Below are positions 9,033-18,782 of a DNA stretch of 64,000 nucleotides, piece after piece; the stretch's first letter is position 1; each line of letters starts with the position of its first letter. The notes beneath the pieces were generated by a model. The model saw only the letters and a program-made list of their open reading frames with translations, made no database searches and was not told the origin of the DNA. The position numbers and the translations under genes were made by a program. This DNA comes from Rebecca billardiae RCC1528 (taxonomy: Eukaryota; Haptophyta): assembly GCA_965240325.2 (NCBI GenBank), contig OZ251241.1:496001-560000 (forward strand). Direction: 5' to 3'.

Positions 9033-10439
9033 TCAGTGCAGTGTCGGCAGCTGCACCACGCGCTGCGGCGTCCGCAGCACTCTGCCATCGTCGCTTTCGC
9101 CTAGGCCGAGCGCGCCCAAAAGTAGGCCGCACGCGTGCACGCCGCCATCCGCTGTGGCGTAGAGGGCGTGCTTGTAACCGAGTGAGCAGGCGAGCACGCG
9201 CGCATGCGCGAGGCCCTCCAGCCACCCGGGCAGCGTGCGATGCGTTCGGTCCCGCAGCCCCAGCAGGCCGAAGTGGTTGCGCCCAAACGTGTACACGCTA
9301 CCGTCCGCGCACACCACCGCGCTGGCGGAAGCACCCGCGCTGGCGCGCACGGCACGCACGCCGCTCAGTGCTTCGATGCGCGTGGGCACCACGCGACGCG
9401 CCTCGTCACCGTGGCCGAGCGCGCCACCGACACCGCATCCGAAGGAGTGCACGCCGCCCGCCGCATCCACCACCAGGCTGTGCGAGACGCCCACGCTCAC
9501 GTGCACGGCGCGCACGCCTGCGAGCGCCGCGATGCGCCGCGGCGTGCGCTGCCGCTGCTCGTCACCGTGACCAAGGCGGCCATACTGGTCATACCCACAC
9601 GAATACACGGCACCGCACGCCGAGAGCAGCAGCGTGTGCGCCTCGCCAGTGGCCACGCCACCCACGCGCCTGCCGTCCAGAGCCTCGATGCGCGTCGGCC
9701 CCAGCCGCTGCTCCGCGTCGCCATGGCCGAGCTGGCCATAGCCGCCATGGCCCCAGCTGTACGCCGTCCCAGCAGTTGTGAGCGCGAAGCTGTGACGGCC
9801 ACCGGCGCTGATGCCGACGACGAGCTCCGCTCCCGGAGCCGCCACCTGGACGAACGCCCGTCGCTCAGCCTTGTCGCCCACGCCGAGCTGGCCGTAGTCG
9901 TTGCTACCACACGCGTACACGGCGCCCACCTCGCTCAGCGCGAGCAGGTGCGTGCCGCCGGCAGCCACTGCACGCACGAGCACCGCCTCCAGCGAGCCCA
10001 CGCGTGTCGGCACGAGCACGCGCGTCTGCCTGCAGAGGTCGGGATGGCCCAGCGGCACGCCGCACGTGTGCACGCCACCGTCCGCGTCGACAAACGCGCT
10101 GAACGCGCCGTCAGAGAATCCACCGGAGGCTGCAATGTGCGTGTGCTCGTGCGCGAGCTCGAGAACGCTCTCGCGCGCGAGCAGCTCCTCCGCCCACGTG
10201 GACACACCAATAGGCAGGGTCGCCGGCAGAGCGGCCTGGTGCCCGCGGGCGCACGCGCGCTCGCGCAGCGCGTGCTCGAGCGGCACGCCGCGGAAGAGGC
10301 GCGCGGCGGCGTTGGCGGCGGTGAGACCACGCATGCCATCAAGGAGGGTGAGGATGCGCGCGACGAGCTCGGGCGGCAGGTCGGTGAGCCGCGCCCCGGC
10401 AGGCGTGCACGCCGGTGCCGTCGTCGTCGAGGTGGCCAT
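9033..10439 (-). CDS. F-box / RCC1-repeat protein, copy 1
   Basis: Single exon, 468 aa from ATG 10439. An F-box-like segment (LTDLPPELVARILTLLD, about residues 18-34) precedes a run of RCC1 propeller repeats. Repeat cores include GSNDYGQLGVGD, GHGGYGQLGHGD, GYDQYGRLGHGD, GCGVGGALGHGD and GRNHFGLLGLRD. F-box/RCC1 proteins of this design usually serve as substrate adaptors of SCF ubiquitin ligases, with the seven-bladed propeller binding the target. The open frame continues upstream of 10439 in this copy but is broken by the 5-bp indel in copy 2, which supports the ATG chosen here. It diverges from the SULT gene across a MITE-like element. Confidence 0.9.
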   Translation of the reverse strand: MATSTTTAPACTPAGARLTDLPPELVARILTLLDGMRGLTAANAAARLFRGVPLEHALRERACARGHQAALPATLPIGVSTWAEELLARESVLELAHEHTHIAASGGFSDGAFSAFVDADGGVHTCGVPLGHPDLCRQTRVLVPTRVGSLEAVLVRAVAAGGTHLLALSEVGAVYACGSNDYGQLGVGDKAERRAFVQVAAPGAELVVGISAGGRHSFALTTAGTAYSWGHGGYGQLGHGDAEQRLGPTRIEALDGRRVGGVATGEAHTLLLSACGAVYSCGYDQYGRLGHGDEQRQRTPRRIAALAGVRAVHVSVGVSHSLVVDAAGGVHSFGCGVGGALGHGDEARRVVPTRIEALSGVRAVRASAGASASAVVCADGSVYTFGRNHFGLLGLRDRTHRTLPGWLEGLAHARVLACSLGYKHALYATADGGVHACGLLLGALGLGESDDGRVLRTPQRVVQLPTLH

Positions 10440-11335
10440 AGGTATCGGACGTGGCGATTGGTGAACACGCCGATCCCTTTCTCTTCGTCGTCGACTCGTC
10501 GTCGGCTGCCGAATAATAAGCCGGGATTCAGGCGGCGCCGGATGTGACCGATCACTACTGTATGATACTAGGCCCATGATACTATGGAGCGCTCGTTGGA
10601 ACTTGAGCGGGGGTGGAACTTGACACCGCATTTCCCAGCGAAGTGCCCCATCTCGGCGGGCTGGCACGGTCGGCACACGCTCCTGAGCGCTCGCTTCGCG
10701 GTGCGGCAGGCCTTGGGCAGCCCAGACAGACATGCCGCGACCGAATTACCGGGCCATGCGCGCACCACACCCGCGCTACATGGCCTGCGCGCTGGACGAC
10801 TGAGAGGCAACGCCGAACCACTGCATTCCACTGCCCCGCATGCACCCCGAGTCACCTTCAGAGGGCGTCGACGAGCGCAGAGCGGGTGCGTGGTAGTTCG
10901 ACCAACTCGTGTACCTTCTTGCAAGCACCAGCGGCGAGGTCGCAAGCCGAACCTTGACCAGCCGTGGAACTTGAGCTGGTCGGCAGCAAAACCACCGTTC
11001 AACCCGGATCAAGTTAGCAGCGTGCGAGGAGGAGGCGCGGTGCGCGTCCGCGGCTGGCGAGAGGCGTCCGGACCGTGCCGTTCTCGGCCGCGCCCGCGCG
11101 CTTCCCGCCGCCGCGGGCCCCGTGTACGCCCGTCGTCGCCCTCGCCGCGCGGGCGCCAAACCGGCGTCAAGTTCCAACGAGCGCTCCATACATTACTTTA
11201 CTTATTCTAGCATGGGCCGTGGCCGGAAAGTTTCCGGAAAGTTTCCGGTAGATTCCGGCGTTGTCCCATCGACGACTCTTTCCGGAAACTCTTGATGAAC
11301 AGGTACAAACCAAGGGTTACGTGGCTCCCGGGCCC
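10440..11335. promoter_or_regulatory. Divergent region RCC1 / SULT, invaded by an inverted-repeat element
   Basis: This 0.9-kb region separates the two head-to-head genes and is two-thirds occupied by the element at 10585-11188. Between the element and the SULT start, the palindrome TTTCCGGAAA occurs at 11231-11240 and 11279-11288, with a further CCGGAAAGTTT copy just before. These may be protein-binding sites, but nothing in the sequence proves it. The same arrangement exists at 15002-15892. Confidence 0.4.
10585..11188. mobile_element. MITE-like element with 22-bp inverted ends and TA flanks, copy 1
   Basis: The left end TGGAGCGCTCGTTGGAACTT is matched exactly, in inverted orientation, by the right end at 11167-11188. 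Both are flanked by TA (10583-10584 and 11189-11190), the target duplication expected for Tc1/mariner-type elements. An internal TGGAACTTGAGC copy lies near 10965. At 604 bp with no transposase frame, it would be non-autonomous. It sits in the shared upstream region of the RCC1 and SULT genes. Confidence 0.7.
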
Positions 11336-12343
11336 ATGGGGCACGACACGCGCGGGTTGGCGGCGGCCGGCGTGGCCATCCTGGCTGCCGTTTGCCTGCA
11401 CCTGTGCCTCCGCCGCCTCCGCCGCGCGCAACACGGGGCCTTCGATCGAATCATCGGTGCGCGCAGGCCGATGGTCTGCCACCCGCTGCACTCAAGAGTC
11501 CCTGTTGCCGCGATGGAGTGGCGGCCGCGGCCGAGCGACGTGCTCGTGCTGACCTTTCCCAAGTCGGGCACGACGCTGGTGCAGCAGATATGCGAGCAGC
11601 TGCGCTCCGATGGCTCTATGGACTTTGAGGAGATCACGCAGGTGCAGCCGTGGGTCGAGATGGCCCCCGACACCGGGCAGGACCTGAACGCGGACCATGC
11701 GCACACGCCGCGCGTCTTTAAGTGCCACCAGCGGCTCGCCGCGGCCCCTCGCGGCTGCAAGATGATCATCGTCGTGCGCGACCCGGCCGCCGTGCTGGAG
11801 TCGTACTGGACCTTTGACCTCGCCAAGGGCAAGCGCAAGTTTGCGGGATGGGACAGCCCGAACGCTGTGGCACTGGCGCGCGATTCGCCGTGGTACCAGT
11901 TCGGTCAATACTGGGGCAACGACCTGTGGGACTTTGTCGTCGATGCATGGGCCGTTCGGCACCTGCCCGAGGTGCTCCTCATCAGCTACGAGCTGCTCAT
12001 CGAGGACCGGCCCTCGCACGTTGCCACGATCTGCGCCTTTCTCGGCCTTGAGCCGTCCGCGCACCGGCTCGAGGTCGCGTGCGCGCACACGTCGCGCGCC
12101 TTCATGGCGGAGCACGTGGGGCGCTTCGACGATAGCTGGCTGTTCAAACAGCTGGCGGCGCGCGGCGTCGATGTCCCGCCGGCGTCCGCAAAGGTCCACG
12201 CTGCGCCTCGCAAGTCGACGCTGAGTGCGGAGGCACGGGCAGCGCTCGAGCGCGAGTGGAGAGAGCGCGTCAGCCCTCGCACCGGCCTGGACAGCTACAG
12301 TGCGCTGGTGGAGGCGTTGCGCGCGCAGCGTCGGCAGGCCTGA
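11336..12343 (+). CDS. SULT-type sulfotransferase with N-terminal membrane anchor, copy 1
   Basis: Single exon, 335 aa from ATG 11336; the frame is open further upstream but has no earlier ATG. It should transfer sulfate from PAPS to small acceptors such as alcohols, phenols or lipids. The PAPS loop FPKSGTTLVQQIC is at about residues 74-86, the likely catalytic histidine is in FKCHQRL (H131), and the 3'-phosphate site VVRDPAAVLESYW is at about 146-158. Late-fold features follow (LLISYELLIEDRP, then AFLGLEP). Residues about 7-25 are hydrophobic and followed by an Arg-rich patch, so a membrane anchor facing the cytosol or Golgi is likely. Classical SULTs are soluble, which makes the anchor a lineage feature. 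Confidence 0.9.
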   Translation: MGHDTRGLAAAGVAILAAVCLHLCLRRLRRAQHGAFDRIIGARRPMVCHPLHSRVPVAAMEWRPRPSDVLVLTFPKSGTTLVQQICEQLRSDGSMDFEEITQVQPWVEMAPDTGQDLNADHAHTPRVFKCHQRLAAAPRGCKMIIVVRDPAAVLESYWTFDLAKGKRKFAGWDSPNAVALARDSPWYQFGQYWGNDLWDFVVDAWAVRHLPEVLLISYELLIEDRPSHVATICAFLGLEPSAHRLEVACAHTSRAFMAEHVGRFDDSWLFKQLAARGVDVPPASAKVHAAPRKSTLSAEARAALEREWRERVSPRTGLDSYSALVEALRAQRRQA

Positions 12344-12920
12344 TGCTAGATCGGGCTCAGTCAGCACGCGAGCTCGGCACGACGCAGCCGCTGCTGCACA
12401 CTTGAGCCACGTCGCGCCGACGCAGAGCGAGGCTGACTGGCCGTCGTTTGGCCGCTGCTTCGCGCACGGTTTTCGTCAGAATTGTGCGGCGCCAGTAGCA
12501 GTAGCTCGCATCTCAATCACTGCATTGTCAGCCCGCCGGCGGGCCAGGCTGCGATCGACGTCGACCACAACCTCATCCGCTTCATCGCCCAGAGCGCACT
12601 AGGCGGCGCGCTCCGACGAGTTCCCCCGCCCCGAGCCCCCGTCTACCCGTCTTCTGCAGCCGCGTGCCGCTACGGCGCTCAAAGGCCGGCGCCGGCGAAG
12701 AAACTAGAAAGACGGTGTACCGCGTACAGACCTCATGACATCCTTTATTATTCCTTAGCAATATAGTAGCATCGATCCCGGCGACCACGCGGGCGGCCGG
12801 GCGCGACAGCCGCGGCTGTCGCCTCCCGCAGCTGCGCTCGCCGCTAGGTCCGGGCGTGCGGCGACCGATCGACGAAGACCTCACCCTCATCCAATGCTGC
12901 TGCTGTCGCCTAATTCCGCA
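12344..12920. other. Intergenic, 3' of SULT copy 1; nothing recognised
   Basis: No gene, RNA or repeat was recognised apart from the duplication itself. A 2-bp AT indel distinguishes this copy from 16901-17474, and one extra A at 12920 marks the junction. Confidence 0.5.
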
Positions 12921-13130
12921 ACAGTCAAGTAACCGAAACAACTGACGAGGACTGTCACTGAGGCGGAGTCGGAGTGTGACTCACTACCGCTGTATAGTCA
13001 CTGGCTACGAGGCCCTGCTCATCACCGCATCGGACCGGAAGCTGCGCAGCGGCGCCGTGCTGCTCATCACTCAGATCACTGCCGCCGCGTCTGCCGCTGA
13101 AGTGCCGCCTCCCGGATCAGGGCTCAGGGC

Positions 13131-13433
13131 CAGGCCCGAAGGGCCGTGACGATCAGGCGCGCGCGCGCGCGCTCTCATCTCTCTGACTCTCTCTCTCCAG
13201 ATGACTCTCTATTTAATGACGTGGCATGCAACGGGCAGGCAGGCGTCTGGCTGATTGAGACCCAGCCGTTTCATATCTCCGCGACGTCGATTTTCTGCTC
13301 TGCGCCAGCACGGAGCGGTCACGTCAGAAAAGGCGGGGTCGGGCATCAGGCGTCAGAGAGAGAGACGAGAGAGAGAGAGTGAAAGAGAGAGTGAGAGCGC
13401 GCGCGCGCGCCTGATCAAGGCCCTTCGGGCCTG
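13131..13433. mobile_element. MITE-like inverted-repeat element, copy 2
   Basis: Duplicate of the element at 8569-8871, carried along by the segmental duplication rather than inserted independently. Confidence 0.6.
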
Positions 13434-13594
13434 ATATGATGAAATACCGACTATATAATAACAATTATGCAAGGAGAGCAGCGACGAGCACTACGGCTAG
13501 CTCGCACACCGCGCACTCGCGAGCCTGCGCGCTCAGCTCACCCGCAGCATTATTCCAGGCATCCAGGCACTCAGCCTCAGGCTCAGCGCGGCCC

Positions 13595-15001
13595 TCAGTG
13601 CAGTGTCGGCAGCTGCACCACGCGCTGCGGCGTCCGCAGCACTCTGCCATCGTCGCTTTCGCCTAGGCCGAGCGCGCCCAAAAGTAGGCCGCACGCGTGC
13701 ACGCCGCCATCCGCTGTGGCGTAGAGGGCGTGCTTGTAACCGAGTGAGCAGGCGAGCACGCGCGCATGCGCGAGGCCCTCCAGCCACCCGGGCAGCGTGC
13801 GATGCGTTCGGTCCCGCAGCCCCAGCAGGCCGAAGTGGTTGCGCCCAAACGTGTACACGCTACCGTCCGCGCACACCACCGCGCTGGCGGAAGCACCCGC
13901 GCTGGCGCGCACGGCACGCACGCCGCTCAGTGCTTCGATGCGCGTGGGCACCACGCGACGCGCCTCGTCACCGTGGCCGAGCGCGCCACCGACACCGCAT
14001 CCGAAGGAGTGCACGCCGCCCGCCGCATCCACCACCAGGCTGTGCGAGACGCCCACGCTCACGTGCACGGCGCGCACGCCTGCGAGCGCCGCGATGCGCC
14101 GCGGCGTGCGCTGCCGCTGCTCGTCACCGTGACCAAGGCGGCCATACTGGTCATACCCACACGAATACACGGCACCGCACGCCGAGAGCAGCAGCGTGTG
14201 CGCCTCGCCAGTGGCCACGCCACCCACGCGCCTGCCGTCCAGAGCCTCGATGCGCGTCGGCCCCAGCCGCTGCTCCGCGTCGCCATGGCCGAGCTGGCCA
14301 TAGCCGCCATGGCCCCAGCTGTACGCCGTCCCAGCAGTTGTGAGCGCGAAGCTGTGACGGCCACCGGCGCTGATGCCGACGACGAGCTCCGCTCCCGGAG
14401 CCGCCACCTGGACGAACGCCCGTCGCTCAGCCTTGTCGCCCACGCCGAGCTGGCCGTAGTCGTTGCTACCACACGCGTACACGGCGCCCACCTCGCTCAG
14501 CGCGAGCAGGTGCGTGCCGCCGGCAGCCACTGCACGCACGAGCACCGCCTCCAGCGAGCCCACGCGTGTCGGCACGAGCACGCGCGTCTGCCTGCAGAGG
14601 TCGGGATGGCCCAGCGGCACGCCGCACGTGTGCACGCCACCGTCCGCGTCGACAAACGCGCTGAACGCGCCGTCAGAGAATCCACCGGAGGCTGCAATGT
14701 GCGTGTGCTCGTGCGCGAGCTCGAGAACGCTCTCGCGCGCGAGCAGCTCCTCCGCCCACGTGGACACACCAATAGGCAGGGTCGCCGGCAGAGCGGCCTG
14801 GTGCCCGCGGGCGCACGCGCGCTCGCGCAGCGCGTGCTCGAGCGGCACGCCGCGGAAGAGGCGCGCGGCGGCGTTGGCGGCGGTGAGACCACGCATGCCA
14901 TCAAGGAGGGTGAGGATGCGCGCGACGAGCTCGGGCGGCAGGTCGGTGAGCCGCGCCCCGGCAGGCGTGCACGCCGGTGCCGTCGTCGTCGAGGTGGCCA
15001 T
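13595..15001 (-). CDS. F-box / RCC1-repeat protein, copy 2
   Basis: Its 468-residue product reads the same as that of copy 1 (9033-10439). It has the same F-box segment and RCC1 repeats. The upstream 5-bp deletion near 15117 lies outside the coding region. With both copies intact and unchanged, there is no sign of decay or of functional divergence. Confidence 0.9.
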   Translation of the reverse strand: MATSTTTAPACTPAGARLTDLPPELVARILTLLDGMRGLTAANAAARLFRGVPLEHALRERACARGHQAALPATLPIGVSTWAEELLARESVLELAHEHTHIAASGGFSDGAFSAFVDADGGVHTCGVPLGHPDLCRQTRVLVPTRVGSLEAVLVRAVAAGGTHLLALSEVGAVYACGSNDYGQLGVGDKAERRAFVQVAAPGAELVVGISAGGRHSFALTTAGTAYSWGHGGYGQLGHGDAEQRLGPTRIEALDGRRVGGVATGEAHTLLLSACGAVYSCGYDQYGRLGHGDEQRQRTPRRIAALAGVRAVHVSVGVSHSLVVDAAGGVHSFGCGVGGALGHGDEARRVVPTRIEALSGVRAVRASAGASASAVVCADGSVYTFGRNHFGLLGLRDRTHRTLPGWLEGLAHARVLACSLGYKHALYATADGGVHACGLLLGALGLGESDDGRVLRTPQRVVQLPTLH

Positions 15002-15141
15002 AGGTATCGGACGTGGCGATTGGTGAACACGCCGATCCCTTTCTCTTCGTCGTCGACTCGTCGTCGGCTGCCGAATAATAAGCCGGGATTCAGGCGGCGC
15101 CGGATGTGACCGATCACTATGATACTAGGCCCATGATACTA

Positions 15142-15745
15142 TGGAGCGCTCGTTGGAACTTGAGCGGGGGTGGAACTTGACACCGCATTTCCCAGCGAAG
15201 TGCCCCATCTCGGCGGGCTGGCACGGTCGGCACACGCTCCTGAGCGCTCGCTTCGCGGTGCGGCAGGCCTTGGGCAGCCCAGACAGACATGCCGCGACCG
15301 AATTACCGGGCCATGCGCGCACCACACCCGCGCTACATGGCCTGCGCGCTGGACGACTGAGAGGCAACGCCGAACCACTGCATTCCACTGCCCCGCATGC
15401 ACCCCGAGTCACCTTCAGAGGGCGTCGACGAGCGCAGAGCGGGTGCGTGGTAGTTCGACCAACTCGTGTACCTTCTTGCAAGCACCAGCGGCGAGGTCGC
15501 AAGCCGAACCTTGACCAGCCGTGGAACTTGAGCTGGTCGGCAGCAAAACCACCGTTCAACCCGGATCAAGTTAGCAGCGTGCGAGGAGGAGGCGCGGTGC
15601 GCGTCCGCGGCTGGCGAGAGGCGTCCGGACCGTGCCGTTCTCGGCCGCGCCCGCGCGCTTCCCGCCGCCGCGGGCCCCGTGTACGCCCGTCGTCGCCCTC
15701 GCCGCGCGGGCGCCAAACCGGCGTCAAGTTCCAACGAGCGCTCCA
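15142..15745. mobile_element. MITE-like element with 22-bp inverted ends, copy 2
   Basis: Duplicate of 10585-11188 inside copy 2, including the TA flanks. Confidence 0.7.
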
Positions 15746-15892
15746 TACATTACTTTACTTATTCTAGCATGGGCCGTGGCCGGAAAGTTTCCGGAAAGTT
15801 TCCGGTAGATTCCGGCGTTGTCCCATCGACGACTCTTTCCGGAAACTCTTGATGAACAGGTACAAACCAAGGGTTACGTGGCTCCCGGGCCC

Positions 15893-16900
15893 ATGGGGCA
15901 CGACACGCGCGGGTTGGCGGCGGCCGGCGTGGCCATCCTGGCTGCCGTTTGCCTGCACCTGTGCCTCCGCCGCCTCCGCCGCGCGCAACACGGGGCCTTC
16001 GATCGAATCATCGGTGCGCGCAGGCCGATGGTCTGCCACCCGCTGCACTCAAGAGTCCCTGTTGCCGCGATGGAGTGGCGGCCGCGGCCGAGCGACGTGC
16101 TCGTGCTGACCTTTCCCAAGTCGGGCACGACGCTGGTGCAGCAGATATGCGAGCAGCTGCGCTCCGATGGCTCTATGGACTTTGAGGAGATCACGCAGGT
16201 GCAGCCGTGGGTCGAGATGGCCCCCGACACCGGGCAGGACCTGAACGCGGACCATGCGCACACGCCGCGCGTCTTTAAGTGCCACCAGCGGCTCGCCGCG
16301 GCCCCTCGCGGCTGCAAGATGATCATCGTCGTGCGCGACCCGGCCGCCGTGCTGGAGTCGTACTGGACCTTTGACCTCGCCAAGGGCAAGCGCAAGTTTG
16401 CGGGATGGGACAGCCCGAACGCTGTGGCACTGGCGCGCGATTCGCCGTGGTACCAGTTCGGTCAATACTGGGGCAACGACCTGTGGGACTTTGTCGTCGA
16501 TGCATGGGCCGTTCGGCACCTGCCCGAGGTGCTCCTCATCAGCTACGAGCTGCTCATCGAGGACCGGCCCTCGCACGTTGCCACGATCTGCGCCTTTCTC
16601 GGCCTTGAGCCGTCCGCGCACCGGCTCGAGGTCGCGTGCGCGCACACGTCGCGCGCCTTCATGGCGGAGCACGTGGGGCGCTTCGACGATAGCTGGCTGT
16701 TCAAACAGCTGGCGGCGCGCGGCGTCGATGTCCCGCCGGCGTCCGCAAAGGTCCACGCTGCGCCTCGCAAGTCGACGCTGAGTGCGGAGGCACGGGCAGC
16801 GCTCGAGCGCGAGTGGAGAGAGCGCGTCAGCCCTCGCACCGGCCTGGACAGCTACAGTGCGCTGGTGGAGGCGTTGCGCGCGCAGCGTCGGCAGGCCTGA
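15893..16900 (+). CDS. SULT-type sulfotransferase with N-terminal membrane anchor, copy 2
   Basis: Its 335-residue product reads the same as that of copy 1 (11336-12343), with the same PAPS-binding and catalytic motifs and the same start context. The duplication therefore doubles the dose of this gene without visible sequence change. Confidence 0.9.
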   Translation: MGHDTRGLAAAGVAILAAVCLHLCLRRLRRAQHGAFDRIIGARRPMVCHPLHSRVPVAAMEWRPRPSDVLVLTFPKSGTTLVQQICEQLRSDGSMDFEEITQVQPWVEMAPDTGQDLNADHAHTPRVFKCHQRLAAAPRGCKMIIVVRDPAAVLESYWTFDLAKGKRKFAGWDSPNAVALARDSPWYQFGQYWGNDLWDFVVDAWAVRHLPEVLLISYELLIEDRPSHVATICAFLGLEPSAHRLEVACAHTSRAFMAEHVGRFDDSWLFKQLAARGVDVPPASAKVHAAPRKSTLSAEARAALEREWRERVSPRTGLDSYSALVEALRAQRRQA

Positions 16901-17934
16901 TGCTAGATCGGGCTCAGTCAGCACGCGAGCTCGGCACGACGCAGCCGCTGCTGCACACTTGAGCCACGTCGCGCCGACGCAGAGCGAGGCTGACTGGCCG
17001 TCGTTTGGCCGCTGCTTCGCGCACGGTTTTCGTCAGAATTGTGCGGCGCCAGTAGCAGTAGCTCGCATCTCAATCACTGCATTGTCAGCCCGCCGGCGGG
17101 CCAGGCTGCGATCGACGTCGACCACAACCTCATCCGCTTCATCGCCCAGAGCGCACTAGGCGGCGCGCTCCGACGAGTTCCCCCGCCCCGAGCCCCCGTC
17201 TACCCGTCTTCTGCAGCCGCGTGCCGCTACGGCGCTCAAAGGCCGGCGCCGGCGAAGAAACTAGAAAGACGGTGTACCGCGTACAGACCTCATGACATCC
17301 TTTATTATTCCTTAGCAATAGTAGCATCGATCCCGGCGACCACGCGGGCGGCCGGGCGCGACAGCCGCGGCTGTCGCCTCCCGCAGCTGCGCTCGCCGCT
17401 AGGTCCGGGCGTGCGGCGACCGATCGACGAAGACCTCACCCTCATCCAATGCTGCTGCTGTCGCCTAATTCCGCTCTCCATCACCCCGAGTCGCGCGGCG
17501 CGCGCGGTAGCAGGGCGTACGGTCACTCACCCGTGCCGAACGGGTCAAGACTCAAGTGGCCAGAGTACGTCTGGTCGTTGGCTGGCACGGGCCGCAGCGC
17601 TACTAAGCACCCGTGCTGTCACACCCGACTCCTTCAGTACTCCGAGCTCCGCGGCACGACTCACTGGCGGCACGATCGCGGACGGGTCAGGATCCGAGCT
17701 GATCAGCCAGTTGGACATTTGGCAGCTAGTTGTCAGACTGACGTCCGATTTGACCGGTGCCGGGTGCGGTCTCAGGTCCGCTGCTGTGATTGTGTGAAGT
17801 GTGAATAATGAGTCTCGCTGTCGCAGGCAGGGCGACGGTCGGACTAGTAATGGCTTCAGTCATCTCAGAACCGACTTCAACTGGCGAACTGCCCGACGAC
17901 TACTGTACGGCGGAGAGCCGCGATTGCACGGCCA

Positions 17935-17991
17935 CCGCGGGCCCCCAACTGCGTTGATTCTATGCAGAAAAGGACCGCGGAACGCGGTCAT
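17935..17991 (-). repeat. Dispersed repeat copy, inverted relative to 338-392
   Basis: Reading the minus strand gives the same hairpin (GACCGCG-TTC-CGCGGTC), then CAACGCAGTTGGGGGC and CCGCGG. Small differences from 338-392 lie in the middle. It abuts a TATATA stretch, like its partner. Confidence 0.55.
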
Positions 17992-18159
17992 ATATACGAG
18001 CACGAGCAAAGAAGCACGCGACGACGAAGGAGATGGGGCCTCGTTTGCTGATGATGAGGCAAGGGGCCGACTGGCCGTAACTGATGAGCAGCTTGTGAGC
18101 TCGGCGCGAAAGGCCGTATAAAGTGCCGATATGTGTGAGCTCGACTGGTTAGTTGCTTG

Positions 18160-18501
18160 ATGAACTGGAAAGCTGCCACTCGGGCTGCAGATGATCTTGG
18201 ATATGATCTCGAGCGCCGAATGGAAAGAGGAGCAGATGCAGAAGGAGCCAGCGGCAGCGTGATTGGCAGATATACAAAAGCGGCAGCGGCCGTGATGACG
18301 ATAACGGAAAGCTTGTCCGAGGGATGGTCTTGGGAAAGGACGCGCTGGTACAGCTATCCGGATTGGGTACCAGCACGTAGCAACTACCTGCAGGATCAGG
18401 TAGACGATGGAGGCCCGCCTTGGCCTTGGCTGTCACGACACTGCGACGCATCACCTTCCAGCCTGCTCCCGACACATTCGGTTATAACTGCGTTATAACG
18501 C

Positions 18502-18504
<3 letters not shown>
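18160..18504 (-). mobile_element. Divergent end (A-type repeat) of the retroelement family at 33220
   Basis: On the minus strand it begins GTGGCGTTATAACG, then a second GTTATAACC, and continues with scattered identity to the A repeats at 33220-33656 and 40200-40635. Shared stretches include a GGCGCTCGAGATCATATCCA-like segment. The start abuts an (AT)n run (18505-18551), as the main element's outer ends abut AT-rich repeats. It lacks the GTAAGT-containing stretch seen in A1 and A2. No body or B repeat follows, so this is a solitary or truncated copy. Confidence 0.65.

Positions 18505-18551
<47 letters not shown>
18505..18551. repeat. (AT)n microsatellite
   Basis: About 47 bp of AT dinucleotide repeat directly adjoining the retroelement end at 18504. 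Confidence 0.95.
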
Positions 18552-18552
<1 letters not shown>

Positions 18553-18782
18553 TTATTGATTCAGAATAGACTACGAGCAGGCTTTCTGCATGACGCGATC
18601 TCCCCGGGGCCGGGGGTTCAGGCGGTGTCTCGGAACGCACTCACGCCGTCGGAACCGCGTCAACCGCGGCGCGGGCTCGTCATCCGCCACCGGCTGCGCG
18701 CTCCGCCCCGCGGGCCATAATACCGTCCATCCATATATATATATAGTCAATAGTTACCGTCCCGCCTGCTGCAGCCGCCTAG

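Larger units (their letters stand above)
8359..12920. repeat. Tandem segmental duplication, copy 1
   Basis: This 4.56-kb block is repeated head-to-tail at 12921-17474. It starts inside the last codons of the upstream sulfotransferase and includes an RCC1 gene, a SULT gene and two inverted-repeat elements. Reading the two copies side by side, I noticed only a 5-bp indel (near 10558), a 2-bp indel (AT repeat near 12764) and one extra base at the junction (12920). There is no extended microhomology at the join. Confidence 0.95.
12921..17474. repeat. Tandem segmental duplication, copy 2
   Basis: Head-to-tail second copy of 8359-12920. The right boundary is sharp: the sequence ...AATTCCGC is followed by unique DNA from 17475, while in copy 1 the same bases run into a second copy of the left end. 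All genes and elements of copy 1 are present and intact. Confidence 0.95.
17475..18782. other. Intergenic, repeats only
   Basis: No credible gene. The region holds the inverted dispersed repeat at 17935-17991, a divergent retroelement end at about 18160-18504, an (AT)n run at 18505-18551, and a GC-rich tract next to an AT run near 18670-18750 that resembles 2900-2965. Confidence 0.55.

Noticed and set aside
10440-10733. N-terminal extension of the RCC1 protein in copy 1
   Set aside because: The frame is broken by the 5-bp indel in copy 2 and enters the MITE-like element, so the start at 10439 is preferred.
11261-11335. Earlier start for the SULT gene
   Set aside because: The frame begins with TTG, not ATG; the first ATG is 11336 and leads directly into the membrane anchor.
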